NCBI RefSeq assembly: GCF_001421745.1 | Contig: NZ_LMKW01000008.1 | Span: 311,027-375,026, forward strand | Origin: Sphingomonas sp. Leaf230 | GTDB taxonomy: Bacteria; Pseudomonadota; Alphaproteobacteria; Sphingomonadales; Sphingomonadaceae | Direction: 5' to 3' | Length of the DNA stretch: 64,000 nucleotides | Shown here: piece by piece, positions 56,575 to 64,000 of the stretch | Numbering within the stretch: the stretch's first letter is position 1 | Layout: every line of letters starts with the position of its first letter | The notes under the pieces: generated by a model | Databases searched by the model: none | Seen by the model: only the letters and a program-made list of their open reading frames with translations | Told to the model about the DNA's origin: nothing | Program-made: the position numbers and the translations under genes

Positions 56575-56684
56575 TGTCCATACGGGAACAGCGACAGCGG
56601 GTGGCGTATGCGTTTGTTAGCGCTATAGTCGCGGGAATAGCAGGCGAATCCAACGCCGCACGACGATACCGGAGAGGAAAAACC

Positions 56685-59246
56685 ATGGCGGCCAAATCCG
56701 CATTCTGCCTGATCGCGACTCTGCTCGCGAGCGCCGCGCCCGCAATCGCTCAGACAAGCCCTCGCGCCGCGTCGACCGACCTGACGCTCAACGCCACCGG
56801 CTATTACGAGGCGCCGGCCGCCAACGTGCTCGTCTTCTCCAACTGGTATGACGGCCTGTTCGCCGATTCGAAGATCAGCGGCGTCGAGATCATCCAGCAG
56901 GGCGAACGGATCGCCACCAACGGCGACGTCCGCCTGTCCTCCACACCCGGCCAATGGGATGCGATCGGGCGCCTCGTCGACCGCAAGATCGACGCCGCGA
57001 CCGGCGCGATTACCGTTACGCTCGAATATCCCGACTATAATTGGCGCTACCGCGTGCGCTCGGAAAAACGCGGCGGCGCGGTCGCCGTGTCGGTTATCCT
57101 CGACCAGCCCGTGCCAGCCGCGCTCGCGGGGAAGGCCGGGTTCAACCTCGAATTCCTCCCCGCCGCCTATTTCCACCACAGCTACATGGCGGACGGCGTC
57201 AGCGGTGCGTTCCCGGTCTATCCGGCCGACGCGATGATCCAGACGCCGCAGCGCAACGCGGCAAGCGGTCGCGCAGAAGGTCCCGGCGCCGAACCGACCG
57301 CGATCGCCAAGGGCAGCCGCTTCGTGCTCGCACCCGAGGACCCGGCACGCCGCGTGACGATCCGATCGACCGCCGAGGTGCAATTGTTCGATGGCCGCAA
57401 CCAGGCGCAGAATGGCTGGTTCGTGCTCCGCTCGCTGCTCCCGGCAGGGCGCACCGGCACCGTGCTCGAATGGACGATCCAGCCCAACAGCGTACCGGGC
57501 TGGCTCCGTCCCCCGGTGATCGCGCATTCGCAGCTCGGCTACACGCCCGACGCACGGAAGGTCGCGACGATCGAGCTCGACCGCAACGATCGTCGTGCAC
57601 TGCCCGCGCGCCTGCTGCGCGTCGGGGAGGACGGCAGCATGACGCCCGTGCCGACCGCGCCCGCCAAGCGCTGGGGCGACTATCTGCGCTACAGCTATCT
57701 GCAACTCGATTTCAGCGCAGTCCGCCAGCCCGGCACCTATGTGCTCGACTATGGCACGACGCGCACCGCACCGTTCCGGATCGCCGCCGATGCCTATGCC
57801 GGCGCGTGGCATCCGACGCTCGACGTCTATTTCCCGGTCGCGATGGACCATATGTTCGTCAACGAGGGCTACCGCGTCTGGCACGGCGACGCGCACCGCG
57901 ACGATGCCCGCCAGGCGCCGACCGACCACGAGCATATCGACCTCTATGCGCAAGGCCCGACCACCGACACGAAGTTCAAGTCGGGCGAGCACATCCCCGG
58001 CCTCGCGGTCGGCGGATGGTTCGACGCGGGCGACTATGACATCCGCACCCAGTCGCAATATCAGGTGATCCGCTCGCTGGTCGACAGCTGGGAGCGCTGG
58101 CACCCGATGCGCGACACCACCGCGATCGACTGGACGCGGCGCAAGACCGAGATCCACGTGCCCGACGGTACGCCCGATCTCGTCCAGCAGATCCGCCACG
58201 GCACGCTGCAACTCGTAGCGCAGTTCGATGCGGTCGGCCACGCGATCCACGGCATCGTCGAGCCCGACGTCGCGCAATACACGCATCTCGGCGACGCCTC
58301 GACCAAGACCGATGGGCTGGTCTACGATCCGACGTTGAAGCTCAGCGAGGAAAAGAACGGCCGCAGCGGGACACCCGACGATCGCTGGGCGTTCACGACC
58401 AAGGCCTCGGCGCTCAACTACGGCTCGATCGCCGGGCTCGCCGCCGCATCGCGCGCGCTCGCCGAGGTCGATCCGGCGCTGTCGAAGAAGGCGCTCGGGA
58501 TCGCAACGCGCACCTGGGCGGAGGAACAGTCGCACGCGCCCGATCTGTACCAGCACGGCAACACCACCGGCGGGCCGCTTGACGCGGAGCGCTTCTCCGC
58601 CGCGGTCGAGCTGCTCCGCACGACGCGCGATCCTCGCTATGCCGATGCGGTCCAGTCGCTGTGGCCGGCGATGGAAAAGACGTTCGCCTTCACCCTGCGC
58701 GATGCGGTGGCGGCGATTCCGTTCATGCCGCCAGCCTATCGCGCAGCGATGATCCCGGCGGTGCGCGCCTATGCCGCCGCCGCCGAGACCGCGGCGAAGG
58801 CCAACCCGTTCGGCGTGCCGATCACCACCGGCGGCTGGGCGGGCAGCGGCACCGTGCTCGGCTATGCGATGAACGCGTACACGCTGCACAAGGCGTTCCC
58901 GGAGATCATGCCTGCCGACGCCGTGTTCCGCGGGCTCGAGTTCCTGGTCGGTAACCACCCCGCGTCGGACGTGTCGTTCGTCTCCGCGGTCGGCACCGTC
59001 TCGAAGGAGGTCGCCTACGGCAACAACCGCGCCGACTTCTCGTTCATCGCCGGCGGCGTGGTGCCGGGCGTGCTGATCATCAAGCCGGACTTCCCCGAGA
59101 ACCATGAGGACTGGCCGTTCTTCTGGGGGGAGAACGAATACGTCATCCCCGAAGGCGCGATGTGGATCGAACTCGCGCAAGCCGCGCAGGAACTCGCCGC
59201 GGGGACTGCATCCAAGCCAACCCAGACAGCCAGCGCAATCAAGTGA
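56685..59246 (+). CDS. GH9 endoglucanase-like protein
   Basis: The secreted 853-residue enzyme has a signal peptide (to AIA), an N-terminal beta-rich region with an Ig-like CelD-N module (about 290-390, IAHSQLGYTPDARK), and the GH9 catalytic barrel with GGWFDAGDYD carrying the catalytic Asp pair and GENEYV supplying the acid Glu. It would cut beta-1,4-glucan, such as the xyloglucan backbone. GGAGAGG before the ATG at 56685 fixes the start; the earlier ATG at 56601 lies before it. GH43 follows 8 bp later. Confidence 0.9.
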   Translation: MAAKSAFCLIATLLASAAPAIAQTSPRAASTDLTLNATGYYEAPAANVLVFSNWYDGLFADSKISGVEIIQQGERIATNGDVRLSSTPGQWDAIGRLVDRKIDAATGAITVTLEYPDYNWRYRVRSEKRGGAVAVSVILDQPVPAALAGKAGFNLEFLPAAYFHHSYMADGVSGAFPVYPADAMIQTPQRNAASGRAEGPGAEPTAIAKGSRFVLAPEDPARRVTIRSTAEVQLFDGRNQAQNGWFVLRSLLPAGRTGTVLEWTIQPNSVPGWLRPPVIAHSQLGYTPDARKVATIELDRNDRRALPARLLRVGEDGSMTPVPTAPAKRWGDYLRYSYLQLDFSAVRQPGTYVLDYGTTRTAPFRIAADAYAGAWHPTLDVYFPVAMDHMFVNEGYRVWHGDAHRDDARQAPTDHEHIDLYAQGPTTDTKFKSGEHIPGLAVGGWFDAGDYDIRTQSQYQVIRSLVDSWERWHPMRDTTAIDWTRRKTEIHVPDGTPDLVQQIRHGTLQLVAQFDAVGHAIHGIVEPDVAQYTHLGDASTKTDGLVYDPTLKLSEEKNGRSGTPDDRWAFTTKASALNYGSIAGLAAASRALAEVDPALSKKALGIATRTWAEEQSHAPDLYQHGNTTGGPLDAERFSAAVELLRTTRDPRYADAVQSLWPAMEKTFAFTLRDAVAAIPFMPPAYRAAMIPAVRAYAAAAETAAKANPFGVPITTGGWAGSGTVLGYAMNAYTLHKAFPEIMPADAVFRGLEFLVGNHPASDVSFVSAVGTVSKEVAYGNNRADFSFIAGGVVPGVLIIKPDFPENHEDWPFFWGENEYVIPEGAMWIELAQAAQELAAGTASKPTQTASAIK

Positions 59247-59254
59247 GAACCGCC

Positions 59255-60898
59255 ATGAAAATCCAGTCGCTCGCCCTGCTCGCCGGTCTCGCGCTCGGAA
59301 CGCCCGCGTTCGCCAGCGACGCACCGCGGTTCAGCAGCTTCAGCTATGACGGCCACACGCAGGAGAAGGTCAGCGTCGGCCCGGGCCAGTATCGTAACCC
59401 GATCCTGTCGGGCTATTATCCCGATCCGTCGGTAACGCGCGTCGGCGACGACTATTACCTCGTCCTATCCTCGTTCGCGCATTACCCCGGCCTGCCCATC
59501 TTCAAGTCGAAGGACCTGGTGAACTGGACGCAGATCGGCAACGCGATCGACCGGCCGGAGCAGCTCGACTTCACCGGGATGCGCACGTCGCAGGCGGTGT
59601 TCGCGCCCGACATCTCGTACCACGACGGCGTCTTCTACATCGTCAACACGTGCGTCGCGTGCAAAGGCAACTTCGTCATCACCGCGAAGGACCCGGCAGG
59701 ACCGTGGTCGAACCCGACATGGCTGCCGTTCGAGGGTATCGACCCGTCGATCTATTGGGAGGGCGACAAGGCGTATATCGTCAACAACCGCGCCCCCGCC
59801 GAGCCGCCCCGCTACGACGGCCACCGCGCGATCTGGATCCAGGAATATGACTGGCGCGCGGGGAAAATGGTCGGCGACAGCACGCAGCTGATCAACGGCG
59901 GCGTCGACATTTCCAAGAAGCCGGTGTGGATCGAGGGACCGCACATCTTCCGCAAGGACGGCTATTACTACCTGACCGCAGCCGAGGGCGGCACCAGCGT
60001 CAACCACTCGCAGGTCGCGCTGCGCTCCAAGTCACTCCGCGGACCCTATGTCCCGTTCGCGGGCAATCCGATCCTGACGCAGCGCGATCTCGATCCTGCG
60101 CGACCAAACCCGGTCACCTCGACCGGCCATGCCAAGCTCGTCGAGACGCAGAACGGCGACTGGTACGCGACCTTCCTCGGCGTGCGGCCGTACGAGGGCG
60201 ACTATTACAATATCGGCCGCGAGACGTTCTTGTTACCGGTAACATGGAAGGACGGCTGGCCGATCATCCTGCCCAAGGGCCAGCCGGTCCCGTTCGTCGG
60301 CACCAAGCCCAGGCTGCCCGCAAGCCCGCCCAGCCGCATCCCGACCAGCGGCGACTTTGGCTATGTCGACAGCTTCGACGGCAGCAAGCTGGCGATGCAA
60401 TGGGTCGGCGTACGTACGCCCAAGACGCCCTTCTACCAGCTCGACCACGGCGACCTGATCCTGAACCGCGGCGGACGCATCGGCGACCTCTCCCACGTGC
60501 CGTCGTTCGTCGGACGCCGCCAGCAGCATCACGTCGCGACGATGTCGACGACGGTCCGCTTCGCCCCCGACACCGATGGCGACCGCGCCGGCTTGGTCGC
60601 GATGCAGAGCGACGCGAACTACCTTTTCTTTGGCATCACCCGGATTGCCGGTACGCCCGTCGTCGCGCTCTACACCACCGACAAGGGCAAGGAGCAACTG
60701 GTCGCCTCCGCACCCGTCACCGGCACGGGCCCCGTCACGCTGACGATCCGCGCGAACGGCGGCACGATGGCGTTCGACTATGACGGTGCCGGCGGCAAGA
60801 AGACCCTCGCGCGCGACGTCGACGCGCGCATTCTCAGCACCAAGACCGCAGGCGGCTTCGTCGGCACGCTGGTCGGTCCCTATGCGTGGAGGAAGTGA
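59255..60898 (+). CDS. GH43 beta-xylosidase-like enzyme
   Basis: The 547-residue secreted protein (signal to FAS) has a GH43 propeller with the base Asp in GYYPDPSV, the second Asp in EGIDPSIYW and the acid Glu in WIEGPHIFR, and a C-terminal beta-sandwich (from about 370, FGYVDSFDGSKL). This arrangement is typical of xylan 1,4-beta-xylosidases and related arabinofuranosidases. Its ATG is 8 bp after the GH9 stop. Confidence 0.92.
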   Translation: MKIQSLALLAGLALGTPAFASDAPRFSSFSYDGHTQEKVSVGPGQYRNPILSGYYPDPSVTRVGDDYYLVLSSFAHYPGLPIFKSKDLVNWTQIGNAIDRPEQLDFTGMRTSQAVFAPDISYHDGVFYIVNTCVACKGNFVITAKDPAGPWSNPTWLPFEGIDPSIYWEGDKAYIVNNRAPAEPPRYDGHRAIWIQEYDWRAGKMVGDSTQLINGGVDISKKPVWIEGPHIFRKDGYYYLTAAEGGTSVNHSQVALRSKSLRGPYVPFAGNPILTQRDLDPARPNPVTSTGHAKLVETQNGDWYATFLGVRPYEGDYYNIGRETFLLPVTWKDGWPIILPKGQPVPFVGTKPRLPASPPSRIPTSGDFGYVDSFDGSKLAMQWVGVRTPKTPFYQLDHGDLILNRGGRIGDLSHVPSFVGRRQQHHVATMSTTVRFAPDTDGDRAGLVAMQSDANYLFFGITRIAGTPVVALYTTDKGKEQLVASAPVTGTGPVTLTIRANGGTMAFDYDGAGGKKTLARDVDARILSTKTAGGFVGTLVGPYAWRK

Positions 60899-60960
60899 GC
60901 CGCGTAGGCCCACAGGCGACTAAGGTCATGTCGACAGTCGTCCGCCCGGCGTGCTAAGAG

Positions 60961-60988
60961 TTGACACGTTTCGTACGGTAGCGCTACC
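60961..60988 (+). promoter_or_regulatory. Promoter element with perfect xyl-box-like operator
   Basis: TTGACA at 60961-60966 is followed by the perfect palindrome GGTAGCGCTACC at 60977-60988, close to the xyl-box of Xanthomonas and sitting in the spacer/-10 area where a LacI-type repressor would block transcription. A clear -10 was not found. It lies 60 bp before the GH43-xylB-xylA unit. Confidence 0.7.
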
Positions 60989-61048
60989 CAAACACATCGA
61001 AGCTCGACACCACATCAGATGGTGAACATTAGGAAGGACCACGGACCG

Positions 61049-62197
61049 ATGCGTTTCAGCCTCGCGCCTACGCTCGTCATTGCCGCACTTGCCGCAACGG
61101 GGACGATCGCCCTCGCCCAGACCAATGGGGGGAACGCCCCCTCGACACCCGGGGCGAAATCCGCATCCGCCGGCAAGGAGCCGCGCAGCCCCGACGGCAA
61201 GCGCTATCTGTCGCAGCCGCTGGTCACCAGCATCTACACCGCGGACCCTTCCGCGCACGTCTTCAACAACAAGATCTACGTCTATCCGAGCCACGACATC
61301 GACGTGAAGATCGCCGACGACGACCTCGGCAATCAATATGCGATGCGCGACTACCGCGTGCTGTCGATGGATCGCATCGGAGGCCCGGTGAAGGTCAACG
61401 GCGTTGCGCTCGACGTGAAGGACGTGCCCTGGGCATCGCAGCAGATGTGGGCCCCCGATGCCGCCTACAAGAACGGCACCTATTACCTGTACTTCCCGGC
61501 GCGCGACAAACAGCTCGACAAGAACGGCCTCGGCACGTTTCGCATCGGCGTCGCCACCTCGAAGAGCCCGGTCGGTCCGTTCAAGGCCGATCCCAAGCCG
61601 ATCGCCGGCAGCTTCTCGATGGACCCCGCAGTGTTCACCGACGCGAACGGCGCGAGCTACATGTATTTTGGCGGCATCTGGGGCGGCCAGCTCCAGCGCT
61701 GGAAGGACGGCAAGTTCGACGCCAACGGTTCGGACACCGATCTCGGCAAGGACGACCAGCCCGCGCTGTCGGGCAAGATCGCAAAGCTCAACCCTGACAT
61801 GAAGAGCTTTGCAGAGACCCCGCGCGACGTCCAGATCCTCGACGAGGCCGGCAAGCCCGTGCTCGGCGGCGACCATGAACGCCGCTTCTTCGAGGCGTCC
61901 TGGGTCTTCACGCGCGGCGGCAAATATTACTACACCTACTCGACCGGCGACACGCACTTCCTGAACTACGCGACCGGCGACAATCCGTACGGCCCGTTCA
62001 CCTATCGCGGCCATATCCTGAAGCCGGTCCAGGGCTGGACCAGCCACCATTCGATCGTCGAATGGAACAAGAAATGGTGGCTGTTCTATGCGGATACGCA
62101 GATGAGCAACAAGAACCACCTGCGCAACGTCAAGGTGACCGAACTCAAGTTCGCGCCCGACGGCTCGATCCCGACCATCGATCCGTTCGTCAACTGA
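61049..62197 (+). CDS. GH43 family arabinosidase/xylosidase
   Basis: The 382-residue secreted enzyme (signal to ALAQ) has the GH43 catalytic Asp in YTADPSAHV, the second in FSMDPAVFTD, and the acid Glu in FFEASWVFT. The short, single-domain form fits an arabinofuranosidase or xylosidase acting on oligosaccharides. The ATG at 61049 is preferred because it opens the signal peptide; an ATG at 61019 in frame remains possible, since AGGAAGG sits between them. Its TGA overlaps xylB. Confidence 0.9.
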   Translation: MRFSLAPTLVIAALAATGTIALAQTNGGNAPSTPGAKSASAGKEPRSPDGKRYLSQPLVTSIYTADPSAHVFNNKIYVYPSHDIDVKIADDDLGNQYAMRDYRVLSMDRIGGPVKVNGVALDVKDVPWASQQMWAPDAAYKNGTYYLYFPARDKQLDKNGLGTFRIGVATSKSPVGPFKADPKPIAGSFSMDPAVFTDANGASYMYFGGIWGGQLQRWKDGKFDANGSDTDLGKDDQPALSGKIAKLNPDMKSFAETPRDVQILDEAGKPVLGGDHERRFFEASWVFTRGGKYYYTYSTGDTHFLNYATGDNPYGPFTYRGHILKPVQGWTSHHSIVEWNKKWWLFYADTQMSNKNHLRNVKVTELKFAPDGSIPTIDPFVN

Positions 62198-63642
62198 TGT
62201 TCCTCGGAATCGATATCGGCACCTCGGGTGTCAAGGCCGTGGTGCTCGACCAGCATGGCAGCGTGGTGGGCCAGGGTACCGCCGCGCTGACCGTGCAGCG
62301 GCCGCATCCGCTCTGGTCCGAACAGGATCCGGATGCGTGGTGGAAGGCGACGATCGCCGCGGTGCAGGCGATCGACCCGAGCGTCCGCCGATCGGTGCGC
62401 GGCGTCGGGCTTGCCGGCCAGATGCATGGTGCCACCTTGCTCGACGCCGACGACAAGCCGCTCCGCCCCGCGATCCTGTGGAACGATGGCCGTTGCTTCG
62501 CCGAATGCGAGGCACTGGAACGCGCCGTTCCCGACCTGCGCACCATATCGGGCAACATCGCGATGCCCGGCTTCACCGCACCAAAGCTGCTCTGGGTGCG
62601 CGAGCATGAACCCGAGGTTTTCGCGAAGATCGCGACGGTGTTGCTGCCCAAGGACTATGTCCGGCTGCTGATGACCGGCGACAAGGCGTCGGACCTGTCG
62701 GACAGCGCGGGCACCTTGTGGCTCGACGTCGGCGGCCGCTGCTGGAGCGACGAGATCCTCGCCGCCTGCGGACTGACGCAGGCGCAGATGCCGAAGCTGT
62801 ACGAAGGGTCGGAAATAACCGGCACGCTCACCGCAGAAGTTGCCGAACTCTGGGGTATGCCGCAGGTCCCGGTCGCGGCAGGCGGCAGCGACAATGCAGC
62901 GGGCGCGGTCGGCGTCGGCGTCGTCAAGGACGGCGATGCTTTGCTGTCGCTCGGCACGTCGGGCGTCATCTTCGTCGCGACCAACGACTTCCGCCCCAAT
63001 CCGGCGCGTGCGGTCCACGCCTTCTGTCACGCGCTACCCGGCATGTGGCACCAGATGTCGGTCCATCTGTCGGCGGCGTCGTGCATCGACTGGGTCGCGC
63101 GGATTACCGGTGCCGCCGGTGCCGCAGATCTGTTCGCGCGCGCCGAGGCCGCTGGCCCGGCCAGTGGCCCCGAGATCTTCCTCCCCTACCTCTCGGGCGA
63201 GCGCACGCCGCATAACGATCCGGAGGTGCGCGGCGCGTTCCTGCGCCTCGACAACGACACCGACGCCGACCGCCTGTCGCAGGCGGTGCTGGAGGGCGTG
63301 GCGTTCGCGCTCGCCGACGGCCTCGACGTGTTGCGTGAGGCGGGCACGACGGTCGAGCGCCTTGCGGTGATCGGCGGCGGTGCCCGCTCGCGCTATTGGG
63401 GCGAGGTGATCGCCGCGGCGATGGAGGTCGAGCTCGTCTACCTCCAGGGCGGCGAAGTCGGCCCCGCGCTCGGTGCGGCCCGCCTCGCCCAGATCGGCGT
63501 CGACGGTGGCGGTCCCGCCGAGATCTGCGTCGCGCCTCCCGTCTCGCACACCATCGTCCCCGACCCTGCCCTCGTCTCGGCGCTCGCCGAGAAGAAGGCC
63601 GCGTTCCGCCAAGCCTATTCCCGCATCACCCCCAAATCGTAG
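62197..63642 (+). CDS. xylB: Xylulokinase
   Basis: The 481-residue FGGY-family kinase phosphorylates D-xylulose to xylulose 5-phosphate. [13 protein letters not shown] (5-17) is the phosphate-1 motif, [10 protein letters not shown] the substrate loop, [11 protein letters not shown] and the late GGGARSRYW the ATP site. Start ATG overlaps the GH43 TGA (TGATG). Together with xylA it feeds the pentose phosphate enzymes at 6.8-11.9 kb. Confidence 0.96.
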   Translation: MFLGIDIGTSGVKAVVLDQHGSVVGQGTAALTVQRPHPLWSEQDPDAWWKATIAAVQAIDPSVRRSVRGVGLAGQMHGATLLDADDKPLRPAILWNDGRCFAECEALERAVPDLRTISGNIAMPGFTAPKLLWVREHEPEVFAKIATVLLPKDYVRLLMTGDKASDLSDSAGTLWLDVGGRCWSDEILAACGLTQAQMPKLYEGSEITGTLTAEVAELWGMPQVPVAAGGSDNAAGAVGVGVVKDGDALLSLGTSGVIFVATNDFRPNPARAVHAFCHALPGMWHQMSVHLSAASCIDWVARITGAAGAADLFARAEAAGPASGPEIFLPYLSGERTPHNDPEVRGAFLRLDNDTDADRLSQAVLEGVAFALADGLDVLREAGTTVERLAVIGGGARSRYWGEVIAAAMEVELVYLQGGEVGPALGAARLAQIGVDGGGPAEICVAPPVSHTIVPDPALVSALAEKKAAFRQAYSRITPKS

Positions 63643-63650
63643 GAATCCCG

Positions 63651-64000
63651 ATGTCCGACTTCTTCGCCGATATCCCCCAGATCAAATATGAGGGCCCCGA
63701 CAGCACCAACGAGCTGGCGTACCGCTTCTACGACAAGGACAAGATGGTCCTCGGCAAGCGCATGGAGGATCACCTCCGCTTCGCCGCGTGCTTCTGGCAC
63801 ACCTTCTGCTGGCCCGGTTCCGACGTGTTCGGCGGCGGCACGTTCGATCGCCCGTGGCACCGCGGCGCCAACGACAGCGCAGCAGCCGCGATGAAGCGCG
63901 AGGTCGCGTTCGAGTTCTTCAAGACGCTCGACGTGCCCTATTACTGCTTCCACGACGTCGACGTGATGGCCGACGCCGCCAACATCACCGAGCACCGGAA
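63651..64000 (+). CDS. xylA: Xylose isomerase, N-terminal part
   Basis: The first 116 codons are inside the window. They include [20 protein letters not shown] and PYYCFHDVD, where the active-site His and Asp residues of class II xylose isomerase lie. AGGA six bases before the ATG fits, and the start lies 8 bp after xylB. It converts D-xylose to D-xylulose in the cytoplasm. Confidence 0.96.
   Translation, partial: MSDFFADIPQIKYEGPDSTNELAYRFYDKDKMVLGKRMEDHLRFAACFWHTFCWPGSDVFGGGTFDRPWHRGANDSAAAAMKREVAFEFFKTLDVPYYCFHDVDVMADAANITEHR

Noticed and set aside
56463-59324. 953-codon minus-strand frame opposite GH9
   Set aside because: Same cause; it spans two real genes' boundaries and shows no domain.

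Overview
The window is about 64 kb of high-GC chromosomal DNA with the gene content and codon use of an alphaproteobacterium, most likely Sphingomonas or a close relative. This is inferred from gene content: SapC and cupin genes beside a TonB receptor and a tryptophan-halogenase-like gene, NodT-type outer-membrane efflux lipoproteins, and an ATP-cone-free ribonucleotide reductase. There is no rRNA or tRNA gene to anchor the taxonomy.

Positions 1-11.9 kb are core metabolism, almost all on the minus strand: the start of an acyltransferase, a YaiI protein, a DEAD-box RNA helicase, a BaiN-like flavoprotein, a Gre-fold protein, two HAD phosphatases, and the pentose-phosphate genes gnd, tal, tkt and rpiA. 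Positions 12.4-18.5 kb hold a tripartite RND efflux operon whose outer-membrane component carries a long Gly-Thr tract. Positions 18.6-24.6 kb hold a GGDEF-EAL-PilZ protein, a haloacid-dehalogenase-type hydrolase and a hybrid histidine kinase. Positions 25.3-29.0 kb hold a class I ribonucleotide reductase (nrdA, nrdB), preceded by a tandem pair of candidate NrdR boxes and split by a DUF2171 gene and a small membrane protein.

Positions 29.0-31.3 kb form a small accessory patch of lower GC. It holds a membrane protein overlapped in another frame by a 59-residue ORF with 30 consecutive prolines behind a strong ribosome binding site. It also holds an antitoxin that has lost its helix-turn-helix, a ParE toxin flanked by two antitoxin-like genes, and a frameshifted thermonuclease pseudogene.

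From 31.3 kb to the right edge lies a hemicellulose utilisation locus. A divergent start (cupin and SapC leftward; TonB-dependent receptor, flavin halogenase, SGNH esterase, GH3 and GH27 rightward) faces an eight-gene leftward operon (two esterases, an unknown secreted protein, GH43, GH51, GH95, another esterase, GH43). Beyond it a rightward unit runs GH9, GH43, GH43, xylB and xylA. The enzymes would remove acetyl, arabinosyl, galactosyl and fucosyl groups, cut the backbone and feed xylose through xylulose 5-phosphate into the pentose phosphate pathway, whose enzymes are also in this window. Candidate LacI-type operators lie at three control points. No regulator gene and no inner-membrane sugar transporter is present.

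Intergenic gaps repeatedly carry paired inverted palindromes (REPIN-like), in six families; one 105-106 bp type occurs four times.
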